DNA of 64,000 nt, taken from positions 868,001 through 932,000 of the forward strand of contig CAWJFT010000001.1 in assembly GCA_963842235.1 (NCBI GenBank), read 5' to 3'. Position numbers and translations under genes: made by a program. The DNA is from JACDAN01 sp963842235 (lineage in GTDB: Bacteria; Actinomycetota; Thermoleophilia; Gaiellales; Gaiellaceae). The notes beneath the pieces were generated by a model that saw only the letters and a program-made list of their open reading frames with translations, had not been told where the DNA came from and made no database searches. Of the stretch, positions 1 to 7,795 are shown piece after piece (the first letter of the stretch is position 1; every line of letters starts with the position of its first letter).

Positions 1-670
1 CGGCCAGTGCCGGAAGAGGGCGGAGCGCCGCGAGGCCTTCGCCGATGCGAGGCGCGCTCGGTGTTGCCGCAGCGCGCTTCACCCGCACTCCCGTCAGAAG
101 CGCAGCCGAGACGAAGAATGAGGCGGCGTTCAGGGCGAAGAACGCCGACAGTGGGATGACGGCGAGCAGGAGCGCTGCGAAGGCCCAGCCCAGCACGGAC
201 AAGGCGTCGGCGGTCGCCCGCACGAGACCGTTCGCCCGCTGGACGTTCGAGCGGTCGACGAGGGCCGGGAGAATCGCGCCGTACGCTGGCGCGAAGTAGC
301 TCTCCGCCGCGGTGAGGACGAACGCAGCTGCGACGAGCACGGCGAGCGGGAGCTCGCCTGCGAGGCCGGCGATCGCGATCGGGACGAGGAGCGCGGCCCG
401 AACGAGGTCGGCGGCGATCATCGTCCGTCTGCGATCGAAGCGGTCCGCGACCACGCCGCCGTGGAGGCCGAAGACGAGTGCCGGCACGCTGTCGGCGAGC
501 CGCACGGCGATCACTCCCAGTGGGCCGCCGGCCTCGAGCGCGAACCACATCAAGGCGATGTACTGGAACGCGTCCCCGAGCTCGCTGACCGCGACGGCGA
601 GATAGACGCGCCGAAAGTCGCGTCGTCGTAGAAGCGCGGCTGCTCGCTCGGGCTCCGGCGCAACGACCAC
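1..670 (-). CDS. MFS transporter, N-terminal part (runs off the window)
   Basis: I translated the minus strand by hand from GTG at 670; it stays open to position 1 and gives about 223 residues. There are several hydrophobic helices and, between helices 2 and 3, the signature GGVVADRFDRRR, which matches the MFS G-X3-D-R-X-G-R-R loop. The protein should export a small solute by proton antiport in the inner membrane; the sequence looks most like the EntS/MFS_3 drug and siderophore exporters, but the substrate cannot be read. It is divergent from hutH with only 40 bases between start codons. The plus-strand reading frames over this stretch are low-complexity shadows. Confidence 0.8.
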   Translation of the reverse strand, partial: MVVAPEPERAAALLRRRDFRRVYLAVAVSELGDAFQYIALMWFALEAGGPLGVIAVRLADSVPALVFGLHGGVVADRFDRRRTMIAADLVRAALLVPIAIAGLAGELPLAVLVAAAFVLTAAESYFAPAYGAILPALVDRSNVQRANGLVRATADALSVLGWAFAALLLAVIPLSAFFALNAASFFVSAALLTGVRVKRAAATPSAPRIGEGLAALRPLPALA

Positions 671-697
671 GCAGGCAGTCTGCCCGGCGTCCGGAGC

Positions 698-703
698 TAG
701 ACT
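698..703 (+). promoter_or_regulatory. hutH leaderless -10 box
   Basis: TAGACT followed by 7 bases and then the ATG of hutH. No Shine-Dalgarno sequence lies between, so the transcript should begin at or next to the start codon. Confidence 0.6.
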
Positions 704-710
704 GGCCCCG

Positions 711-2252
711 ATGGCGCGAACGAGCACGATCGCGCTGACGGGGAACGACCTCACCGTCGATGACGTTTGGGCCGTCGCCCTGGACGAGGCACCGGCCTCC
801 CTCTCGGAGGAAGCGAAAGGTCGGATGCGCGCCGCCCGCGAGGTCGTCGAGGCCGCCGCGCGAGACCCGGCCCGCACCTACGGGGTCAACACGGGCTTCG
901 GCCGGCTCGTAAGCAAGACGATTCCGGCGGAGCTGGCGGACGAGCTCCAGGTTCGGCTTCTCCGAAGCCATGCATGCGGGGTGGGCGAGCCGTATCCCGA
1001 CGAGGTCGTTCGCGCGGCGCTGCTCCTTCGGGCGAACGCGCTCGCCACCGGCGGCTCGGGAACCCGGGTCGAGGTCGCGGAGCTTCTCCTCGAGTGCCTG
1101 AACCGGGGAGTGCTTCCGCGGGTGCCGAGTCGAGGATCGGTCGGCGCGAGCGGCGATCTCGCCCCACTCGCGCATCTCGCGTTGCCGCTCGTCGGCGAGG
1201 GCGAGGCGTTGGTCGACGAGGAGCTGCTGCCGGGGGAGGAGGCGCTGCGCCGAGTCGGCCTCGAGCCTCTGAGGCTCCGCGCGAAGGAGGGGCTCTCGCT
1301 GATCAACGGCACGCAGTTCATGGCAGCTTTCGGCGCGCTCGGAATCGTCCGCGCGCGGCGCCTCGCGACGGCCGCCGACATCGCTTGTGCGTTGACGGTC
1401 GAGGCGCTCGAGGGCTCGCGTCAGAGCTTTCGGCCCGAAATCCAGGAGCTCAGGCCGCTCCGCGGTCAGTCGGAGTCGGCCGCGAACCTGCTCCGGCTCC
1501 TCGAGGGGTCGGCCGTCATGCGGTCACACCGCTGGTGCGATCGCGTGCAGGACGCCTACTCGCTTCGCTGCGCGCCGCAGGTGCACGGCGCTTCCCGGGA
1601 TCTCCTCCGCTACGTCGAGGAGACCGTCGCCGTCGAGCTCAACGCCGCGACTGACAATCCGCTCGTCCTCGTCGAGCAGCGTGAGATCGTCTCGAACGGC
1701 AATTTCCACGGGCAGCCGCTTGCATTCGGGCTCGATGCGCTTGCGATGGCCGTCTCCGAGCTGTCGAGCATTTCCGAGCGGCGGACCGAACGCCTCGTCA
1801 ACCCGAGCCTCTCGGAGGGCCTGCCCGCCTTCCTCGCTTCCGACGGCGGGCTCAACTCGGGGTTCATGATTCCCCAGTACGTGGCCGCGTCACTCGTCAG
1901 CGAGAACAAGGCTCTGTGCCACCCCGCCGGTGTCGACTCGATCCCGACGAGCGCCGGCCAGGAAGATCACGTGTCGATGGGGAACGCGTCCGGTCTCAAG
2001 GCCTGGCAGGTGCTTCGGAACGCCGAGACGGTGGTCGCGATCGAGCTGCTGGCCGGCGCACAGGCCGTGGAGTTCCTGGCGCCGCTCTCGGCGGGTGCAG
2101 GGTCCGAGGCGGCGCGGCGCTTCGTCCGGGGCGTTTCGTCGCGCCTCTTGGAGGACCGGCCGCTCTCAGCAGACATCGAGGCCGTTGCGGGCGCGATCCG
2201 CGACGGCTCGCTCGTCGAGTCGGTGGAGTCCGAGGTCGGAGAGCTCGCATGA
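711..2252 (+). CDS. hutH: Histidine ammonia-lyase
   Basis: Non-oxidative deamination of L-histidine to trans-urocanate, the first step of histidine degradation in the cytoplasm. At 513 residues it has the normal family length. The Ala-Ser-Gly triad that cyclises to the MIO cofactor is at residues 146-148 in GSVGASGDLAPLAH, and the active-site tyrosine is Y57 in YGVNTGFG. The C-terminal half keeps the QEDHVSMG motif. The ATG at 711 is chosen because a leaderless -10 box sits 7 bases before it. It is the first gene of hutH-hutU-hutI; the stop overlaps the hutU start (ATGA), so the three are probably translated as one unit. Confidence 0.97.
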   Translation: MARTSTIALTGNDLTVDDVWAVALDEAPASLSEEAKGRMRAAREVVEAAARDPARTYGVNTGFGRLVSKTIPAELADELQVRLLRSHACGVGEPYPDEVVRAALLLRANALATGGSGTRVEVAELLLECLNRGVLPRVPSRGSVGASGDLAPLAHLALPLVGEGEALVDEELLPGEEALRRVGLEPLRLRAKEGLSLINGTQFMAAFGALGIVRARRLATAADIACALTVEALEGSRQSFRPEIQELRPLRGQSESAANLLRLLEGSAVMRSHRWCDRVQDAYSLRCAPQVHGASRDLLRYVEETVAVELNAATDNPLVLVEQREIVSNGNFHGQPLAFGLDALAMAVSELSSISERRTERLVNPSLSEGLPAFLASDGGLNSGFMIPQYVAASLVSENKALCHPAGVDSIPTSAGQEDHVSMGNASGLKAWQVLRNAETVVAIELLAGAQAVEFLAPLSAGAGSEAARRFVRGVSSRLLEDRPLSADIEAVAGAIRDGSLVESVESEVGELA

Positions 2253-3958
2253 GCGCCGTGCAAACGCTCGACGCTGCGGTCGAGGCGCTCTGCGGCGACC
2301 TCAGCAAGATCCGCGCGCCACGGGGCACGACGCTCAACGCACGGTCGTGGGCGACCGAGGCTCCGCTCCGGATGCTGCTGAACAACCTGGACGCGGAGGT
2401 TGCCGAGCGGCCCGAGGAGCTGGTCGTCTACGGCGGATCCGGCAAGGCGGCGAGGGATCACGACTCGCTGCGGGCGCTCGTCCGGTCGCTCCTGCGGCTC
2501 GGCGACGACGAGACGCTGCTCGTGCAGAGCGGCAAGCCGGTCGGCGTCTTCCGCACGCATCCCGGGGCGCCGCGGGTGCTGATCGCGAATTCACTCCTCG
2601 TGCCGCGCTGGGCCACGTGGGACGAGTTCCGGCGCCTGGAGGCTCTCGGCTTGACGATGTTCGGCCAGATGACCGCCGGGAGCTGGATCTACATCGGCAC
2701 GCAGGGGATCCTCCAGGGGACGTACCAGACGTTCGCCGCGGCCGGGGAGAAGCACTTCGGCTCCGCCGATCTCGCGGGCCGGACGATCCTCACTGCAGGT
2801 CTGGGCGGGATGGGCGGAGCGCAACCGCTGGCGGGCGCTATGGCAGGCGCTGCGATCCTCTGCATCGAGGTCGACCCGGACAGGATTCATCGCCGGCTCG
2901 AGACGCGCTACCTGGACGAGGCTGCCGACTCGCTGGACGACGGGCTTGCGCGCCTGCGGGCGGCGGCGCGGGAGGGTCGCGGGTTGTCGGTCGGCGTCGT
3001 CGGCAACGCGGCCGACATCGTCCCTGAGCTCGCTGCTCGCGGAGAGCATTTCGATCTGGTCACCGACCAGACGGCGGCGCACGATCCGCTCAACGGCTAC
3101 GTGCCCCAGGGGCTGGACGTCCAGGAGGCGGCTGAGCTTCGGCGGCGCGACCCGGACGCGTACATGTCACGAGCGCGTGACTCGATTGCAACGCATGTGC
3201 GCGGCCTGCTCGAGTACGTCCGAGCCGGAAGCTATGTTTTCGATTATGGCAACAATCTCCGAGGTGAAGCGCGTGAAGCTGGCGTAGACGACGCGTTCAC
3301 ATATCCGGGCTTTGTCCCGGCGTATATCAGGCCGCTCTTCAGCCGCGGGATCGGGCCGTTTCGCTGGGCGGCGCTCTCCGGGGAGAGCAGCGACATCGCG
3401 CGGATCGACTCGAAGCTCCGTGAGCTCTTTCCGGAGGACGCTCTCCTCCAGCGCTGGCTCGAGCTGGCTTCAGAGCGGGTGGCATTCCAGGGGCTGCCCG
3501 CGAGGATCTGCTGGCTCGGTTTCGGCGACCGCGCGAAGGCGGGGCTTGCGATCAATGAGCTCGTCCGGGCTGGAGAGGTGACCGCGCCGGTCGTGATCGG
3601 ACGCGACCACCTCGACTCAGGCTCGGTCGCGTCTCCGTACCGCGAGACGGAGGCGATGCGCGACGGCTCCGACGCGATCGCCGACTGGCCGATCCTCAAT
3701 GCGCTCGTGAACACGGCCGCGGGCGCGACCTGGGTCAGCGTCCATCACGGCGGCGGCGTTGGCATCGGCAATTCCATCCATGCCGGGATGGTGGTCGTCG
3801 CCGACGGGACGGACGAGGCCTCCGAGCGGCTCGAGCGGGTGCTGACGACCGATCCGGGCACGGGGGTGCTCCGCCACGCCGACGCGGGCTACCCCGAGGC
3901 GCTGGAGACAGCCGAGCGCGCAGGGCTCGACCTGCCGACGCGGCGCAGCGACGAGTGA
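2249..3958 (+). CDS. hutU: Urocanate hydratase
   Basis: Adds water to urocanate to give imidazolonepropionate, using a tightly bound NAD+ as electrophile. The product is 569 residues from ATG 2249, which overlaps the hutH stop by 4 bases; the frame is open further upstream, but that part is hutH read out of frame. The family landmarks are clear: GLGGMGGAQPLAG near residues 190-200, YGNNLRGEA, PGFVPAYIRPLF, and ICWLGFGDR, where C421 corresponds to the catalytic-site cysteine C410 of the Pseudomonas enzyme. The C-terminus has HHGGGVG. Second gene of the hut operon; the next gene starts inside its stop codon. Confidence 0.97.
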   Translation: MSAVQTLDAAVEALCGDLSKIRAPRGTTLNARSWATEAPLRMLLNNLDAEVAERPEELVVYGGSGKAARDHDSLRALVRSLLRLGDDETLLVQSGKPVGVFRTHPGAPRVLIANSLLVPRWATWDEFRRLEALGLTMFGQMTAGSWIYIGTQGILQGTYQTFAAAGEKHFGSADLAGRTILTAGLGGMGGAQPLAGAMAGAAILCIEVDPDRIHRRLETRYLDEAADSLDDGLARLRAAAREGRGLSVGVVGNAADIVPELAARGEHFDLVTDQTAAHDPLNGYVPQGLDVQEAAELRRRDPDAYMSRARDSIATHVRGLLEYVRAGSYVFDYGNNLRGEAREAGVDDAFTYPGFVPAYIRPLFSRGIGPFRWAALSGESSDIARIDSKLRELFPEDALLQRWLELASERVAFQGLPARICWLGFGDRAKAGLAINELVRAGEVTAPVVIGRDHLDSGSVASPYRETEAMRDGSDAIADWPILNALVNTAAGATWVSVHHGGGVGIGNSIHAGMVVVADGTDEASERLERVLTTDPGTGVLRHADAGYPEALETAERAGLDLPTRRSDE

Positions 3959-5190
3959 CGCCATCGATCGCCGACGGGCGTCGGCTGTTGATCCGCGACC
4001 TCGACCAGCTCGCCACGCCGGCTGCCGCCGGAGCGCCTCTCCGCGAGCAGGAGCTCGGCGCTGTCGAGGTGATCGAGCACGCCTACGTGCTTTCCACGGA
4101 AGGCCGTATCGAGTCGGTTGGCACCATGCGGGAGCTCGACCTCGCCGGCGAGGTCGAGGAGCTCGACGGCCGCGGTATGTGCGCGATCCCCGGCCTCGTG
4201 GACTGCCATACCCACACGTGCTTCGCGGGTGACCGCGTCGAGGAATTCTCGCTGCGAGCGGCAGGCGCTAGCTACGAGGAGCTGCACGCGGCGGGCGGCG
4301 GCATCCTCGGCACGGTTCGCGCGACCCGGGCGGCGGGCGAGGACGGGCTCCGCGCGGCGGTCCAGCAGCACCGCGGCTGGATGCTGCAGGCAGGCACGAC
4401 GACCTTCGAGGGGAAGTCCGGCTACGGGTTGGACCGCGATACCGAGCTCGCGTCGCTCCGAGCGATCCGAGAAGCGGGCGGCGTGCCAACCTTCCTCGGG
4501 GCTCATGCTGTCCCGCCGGAGTTCGAGTCAGCTGACGAGTACCTGGACTTCCTCCTCGACGAAGTCCTGTCGGAGGCCGCGAAGCTCGCCGACGCGGTGG
4601 ACGTCTTCGTCGAACGGGGCGCCTTCGGCGTGGAGCAGGCGCGGCGCTATCTCACGGAGGCGAAGCGGCGCGGGCTCGCAGTGCGGCTGCACGCCGACCA
4701 GTTCACCGAGGCCGGAGGAGTCGAGCTGGCGATCGAGCTCGGCGCGCGTTCCGTCGACCACCTCGAGGCCACCGGCGAGCAGGGCGTTCGGGCCCTCGGG
4801 AAGGCCGATGTCACGGCGGTCCTCCTTCCCGCAAGCGCGCTGTTCCTCAATCGCCCAATGCCGCCGGCGAGGAGCCTCGTCGATGCGGGCGCTGCCGTCG
4901 CCCTCGCGACCGACTTCAATCCAGGAAGCTCCTTCTGCGAGAGCCTGCCGGTGGTCTGCTCGCTTGCCTGCACGCAGCTAGGGCTCTCGCCCGCCGAAGC
5001 GCTCACCGCGTGCACGGTGAACGCGGCGCATGTCCTCGGCCGCGCCGACCGAAAGGGCCGCCTCGCCGGTGGGTACGACGCGGACATCGTCCTGCTCGAC
5101 GCTCCCGACTGGCGCCACCTCGCGTACCACCTCGCGGGGCCGGTCGTGGCCGTCGTCATCCGCGACGGCGCGGAGGTCTGGCGGCGCTAG
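3955..5190 (+). CDS. hutI: Imidazolonepropionase
   Basis: Hydrolyses the imidazolone ring to N-formimino-L-glutamate, third step of histidine degradation. It is a metal-dependent amidohydrolase of 411 residues: the metal-binding HTH is at residues 85-87 (VDCHTHTCFAGDR), and later ligands appear in LHADQF, DHLEA and ATDFNPGS. The start is GTG 3955, overlapping the hutU stop (GTGA). No hutG or hutF follows in the window, so the last step must be encoded elsewhere. Confidence 0.96.
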   Translation: MTPSIADGRRLLIRDLDQLATPAAAGAPLREQELGAVEVIEHAYVLSTEGRIESVGTMRELDLAGEVEELDGRGMCAIPGLVDCHTHTCFAGDRVEEFSLRAAGASYEELHAAGGGILGTVRATRAAGEDGLRAAVQQHRGWMLQAGTTTFEGKSGYGLDRDTELASLRAIREAGGVPTFLGAHAVPPEFESADEYLDFLLDEVLSEAAKLADAVDVFVERGAFGVEQARRYLTEAKRRGLAVRLHADQFTEAGGVELAIELGARSVDHLEATGEQGVRALGKADVTAVLLPASALFLNRPMPPARSLVDAGAAVALATDFNPGSSFCESLPVVCSLACTQLGLSPAEALTACTVNAAHVLGRADRKGRLAGGYDADIVLLDAPDWRHLAYHLAGPVVAVVIRDGAEVWRR

Positions 5191-5193
5191 GCT
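5188..5193 (+). promoter_or_regulatory. leaderless -10 box for the gene at 5200
   Basis: TAGGCT, whose TAG is also the stop codon of hutI, followed by 6 bases and ATG 5200. Confidence 0.6.
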
Positions 5194-5199
5194 AGCCGC

Positions 5200-5595
5200 A
5201 TGCCGAGCCGCAAGCAGCGCCGGCGCCGGGAGAAGGAGCGGCGCCACGAGTGGGAAGAGGTCTGGGTCGACGACGAGGGGAACGAGGTCGAGCCTCCGCC
5301 CGAAGCCGACCTCCAGAGCCGCAACGGAAAGCGGACGACAAGCGCTCCCGCAAAGAAGCAGCCCGCCGGACGGCGCGTCGTCCAACCGCCGTCCTGGACC
5401 CGAGCCGGAAAACGCGCCCTCATATTCGCGCCGCTCATGTTCCTGACCGTGAGCTTCCTGAGCAGCGAGCTCACGATCACCCAGCGAGCGCTGAACACGC
5501 TCTTCCTACTCGCTTTCTTCCTGCCGTTCAGCTACGGCATGGACGCGCTCATGTACCGCATGTACATGCGCCGCAGCGGCCAAAGCGGCCGCTAG
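5200..5595 (+). CDS. Small membrane protein of unknown function
   Basis: 131 residues. The first 65 are highly charged (RKQRRRREKERR, then acidic and lysine-rich stretches). The second half has two hydrophobic helices, roughly residues 72-90 (ALIFAPLMFLTVSFL) and 98-120 (ALNTLFLLAFFLPFSYG), and a short basic tail. This suggests a two-pass inner-membrane protein with a cytoplasmic basic N-terminus. I do not recognise the family. The stop codon is shared with the convergent cupin gene on the palindrome CTAG at 5592-5595. Confidence 0.75.
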   Translation: MPSRKQRRRREKERRHEWEEVWVDDEGNEVEPPPEADLQSRNGKRTTSAPAKKQPAGRRVVQPPSWTRAGKRALIFAPLMFLTVSFLSSELTITQRALNTLFLLAFFLPFSYGMDALMYRMYMRRSGQSGR

Positions 5596-5930
5596 GGAGC
5601 CGGGCCGCCTCGGTAGTGCCCCGGCCCCGGCCAGGGGGCGAGGAGCAGCAGCAACCGAGCGCCTTCGTCTGAAGACACGCGGCGCCGCTCGTTCTCCTCC
5701 AAGCGCACGAGCGTCCCGCGCTCCGCGTCCAGAGAATCGTTCCCGGCCTCGATGCGTGCGCGGCCGTCGAGCACAAGCAGATAGGCGTGCTCGTGCACCT
5801 GGTGCTGGCCGAGCTCCTGCCCGGGGTCGATGCCGATGAGAACGGCGCGCGCTTCGTCTGTCGAGTGGAGGACGATCGGGCTCCGCGTGCCGCCGGCCGT
5901 CTCGATCTCGAGCAGGTTCCAGCTCTGCAC
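5592..5930 (-). CDS. Single-domain cupin protein
   Basis: 112 residues with one cupin fold: motif 1 is read in GQHQVHEHAYLLVLDGRARIEAG (about residues 40-62), with three histidines as likely metal ligands, and motif 2 around GTLVRLEENERRRVSS. Such small cupins bind a metal and act as isomerases, dioxygenase-like enzymes or sensors; no substrate can be assigned. The GTG start at 5930 is supported by TAGGAT at 5937-5942 on the minus strand, 6 bases upstream. Confidence 0.8.
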   Translation of the reverse strand: MQSWNLLEIETAGGTRSPIVLHSTDEARAVLIGIDPGQELGQHQVHEHAYLLVLDGRARIEAGNDSLDAERGTLVRLEENERRRVSSDEGARLLLLLAPWPGPGHYRGGPAP

Positions 5931-5936
5931 GGAGCG

Positions 5937-5942
5937 ATCCTA
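5937..5942 (-). promoter_or_regulatory. leaderless -10 box for the cupin gene
   Basis: Minus-strand TAGGAT, 6 bases from GTG 5930. Confidence 0.6.
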
Positions 5943-5972
5943 TCCCGGACCGGACACGCATCCGGGCGCGGT

Positions 5973-5978
5973 TAGACT
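5973..5978 (+). promoter_or_regulatory. leaderless -10 box for the hydrolase at 5988
   Basis: TAGACT followed by 9 bases and ATG 5988. Confidence 0.55.
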
Positions 5979-5987
5979 CGCCGCCAG

Positions 5988-6605
5988 ATGGCTCCCGTCG
6001 TCGAGACCTACGCGCTCGGTCCCACGCAGACGAACTGCTACGTCGTGCGCGCGGACGCCGCCGCGCAGGAGGCTGTCGTGGTCGATCCGGGCTACGAAGG
6101 GGTGCAGCCGGCCTTCGACGTCGCCGCGATCCTGGTCACGCACTGCCACTGGGATCACCTCGGCGGGATCGCCGCGCTCGCGGAAGCAACCGGCGCGCCC
6201 GTTTACATGCCGGAACGCGAAGCGGACGTGCTCGAGAACCCGGAAGCCTTCTATCCGGGCCAAGCAATCCGACCGTACAAGCCGGATGTCCGTCTCCAGG
6301 GCGACGAGACGTTCCGGGCCGGAAACCTGACGTTCGAGACGGTCTCCGTCCCGGGCCACTCCCCGGGTCACGTCGCGTACTCGACGGACGACGCGCTCTT
6401 CTCGGGCGACGTCCTCTTCGCCGGGAGCGTCGGGCGGACCGACCTTCCGTTCGGTGACTGGGACACGCTCGTCGAGTCGATTCGCACGCTCATCGACCGC
6501 TTTCCGCCGGAGACGGTGGTCTTTCCGGGCCATGGCCCGCCGACGACGCTCGGCGCCGAGCTCGAACGCAACCCCTTCCTCGCTGACCTGCGCGCACCCC
6601 TGTGA
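5988..6605 (+). CDS. Metallo-beta-lactamase-fold hydrolase (glyoxalase II type)
   Basis: 205 residues. The binuclear metal motif HxHxDH is H52, H54, D56, H57 in THCHWDHLGG; further ligands are in VPGHSPGHVAY, FSGDVLF and the final FPGHGPPT. The length and motifs fit the short glyoxalase II-like hydrolases that cleave thioesters such as S-lactoylglutathione analogues, but without a glutathione system in sight the real thiol substrate is unknown. The gene overlaps the start of hisS (GTGA), a placement common for this family in actinomycetes. Confidence 0.9.
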   Translation: MAPVVETYALGPTQTNCYVVRADAAAQEAVVVDPGYEGVQPAFDVAAILVTHCHWDHLGGIAALAEATGAPVYMPEREADVLENPEAFYPGQAIRPYKPDVRLQGDETFRAGNLTFETVSVPGHSPGHVAYSTDDALFSGDVLFAGSVGRTDLPFGDWDTLVESIRTLIDRFPPETVVFPGHGPPTTLGAELERNPFLADLRAPL

Positions 6606-7795
6606 AGTTCGAAGCTCCGCGGGGGACGCACGACATCCTTCCCTCCGAGCAGCCGCTCTGGCAGCGGGTGACCGGAGAGGCGGAGCGCCTGTGCGCGCTC
6701 TACGGCTACCGGAAGATCGTGACGCCCGGGTTCGAGGACACGGAGCTCTTCATCCGCACCTCGGGCGGCGGCTCGGACGTCGTCCAGAAGGAGATGTACA
6801 CGTTCGAGGACCGCGGCGGCCGCTCGCTGACGCTCCGGCCGGAGGCGACCGCCCCGATCTGCCGCGCCTACCTCCAGCACGGCATGCACCGGGATCCGCA
6901 GCCGGTCAAGCTCTACACCCTCGGCCCGATGTGGCGCTACGACCGCCCCCAGCGCGGCCGCTACCGGGAGCACTGGCAGCTCTCGGTCGAGGCGATCGGT
7001 TCCGACGACCCGGCCGTCGACGCCGAGCTGATCCAGTTCTACGACGAGCTGCTCCGCCGCCTCGGCATCGGCGACTACTTCCTCGAGCTGAACTCGATTG
7101 GGGACGAGAACTGCCGGCCCGCCTACATCGAGCGCCTCCAGGCCTGGCTCGACGAGCACGACGCCGAGCTCGACGACGAGGCTCGCGCGAAGCGCCAGAC
7201 GACGCCGCTCCGCGTCTTCGACGTCAAGAGCGAGCGGGTGCAGGCCGCTCTCGCCGAGGCGCCAAAGATCGGCGAAGCGCTCTGCGACGCCTGTCGCGAG
7301 CACTTCGAGCAGGTTCGCGGCTTCCTGGACGCGCTCGGCGTTCGCTACGAGCTGCGCCCGACACTCGTCCGCGGGCTCGACTACTACACGCGCACGACCT
7401 TCGAGTTCAAGGACGAGACGATCGGCGCGCAGGATTCCATCTGCGGCGGAGGCCGCTATGACGGCTTGATCGAAGCGATCGGCGGTCCACCGACCCCGGG
7501 GATCGGCTTCGGCGCGGGCATCGAGCGGCTCCTGGTCTCGCTCGGCGATATCGAGGTCGAGCCGGAGGGAATCGACGTCTTCTTCGTCGCCGCCGAGGGA
7601 GCCGACCGCCGCGCGATCGCCAAAGCCCTGTCCGAGCTCCGACGCCGCGACATCAGCGCCGACATGGACTACGCGGGCCGCTCGGTCAAGGGCCAGCACA
7701 CGCAGGCGAGCAGGCTCGGCGCCCGCCGCGTCGAGGTCGTCGAGCCAGGCCAGGCGCCCGACGCTGAGCAAATCGCCCAGGAGCTCCAGACATGA
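6602..7795 (+). CDS. hisS: Histidyl-tRNA synthetase
   Basis: Charges tRNA-His. 397 residues, a class II synthetase: motif 1 region PRGTHDILPSEQ at the N-terminus, motif 2 around MWRYDRPQRGRYREHWQ, the histidine-specific loop LVRGLDYYTRTTFEF, motif 3 GGGRYDGLIEAIGG / GIGFGAGIERL, and a C-terminal anticodon-binding domain. The start is GTG 6602 inside the stop of the upstream hydrolase, and the stop overlaps the aspS start, so hydrolase, hisS and aspS form one coupled operon. Confidence 0.97.
   Translation: MKFEAPRGTHDILPSEQPLWQRVTGEAERLCALYGYRKIVTPGFEDTELFIRTSGGGSDVVQKEMYTFEDRGGRSLTLRPEATAPICRAYLQHGMHRDPQPVKLYTLGPMWRYDRPQRGRYREHWQLSVEAIGSDDPAVDAELIQFYDELLRRLGIGDYFLELNSIGDENCRPAYIERLQAWLDEHDAELDDEARAKRQTTPLRVFDVKSERVQAALAEAPKIGEALCDACREHFEQVRGFLDALGVRYELRPTLVRGLDYYTRTTFEFKDETIGAQDSICGGGRYDGLIEAIGGPPTPGIGFGAGIERLLVSLGDIEVEPEGIDVFFVAAEGADRRAIAKALSELRRRDISADMDYAGRSVKGQHTQASRLGARRVEVVEPGQAPDAEQIAQELQT

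Noticed and set aside
45..605. Two plus-strand ORFs at the window start
   Set aside because: Low-complexity Arg/Ser/Ala translations with no motif; the minus strand encodes a clear MFS transporter over the same bases.
3331..3345. Loss of a catalytic cysteine in urocanase (PLFS for PLFC)
   Set aside because: The catalytic-site cysteine is the one in ICWLG, which is present as C421; the serine replaces a different, non-essential residue.
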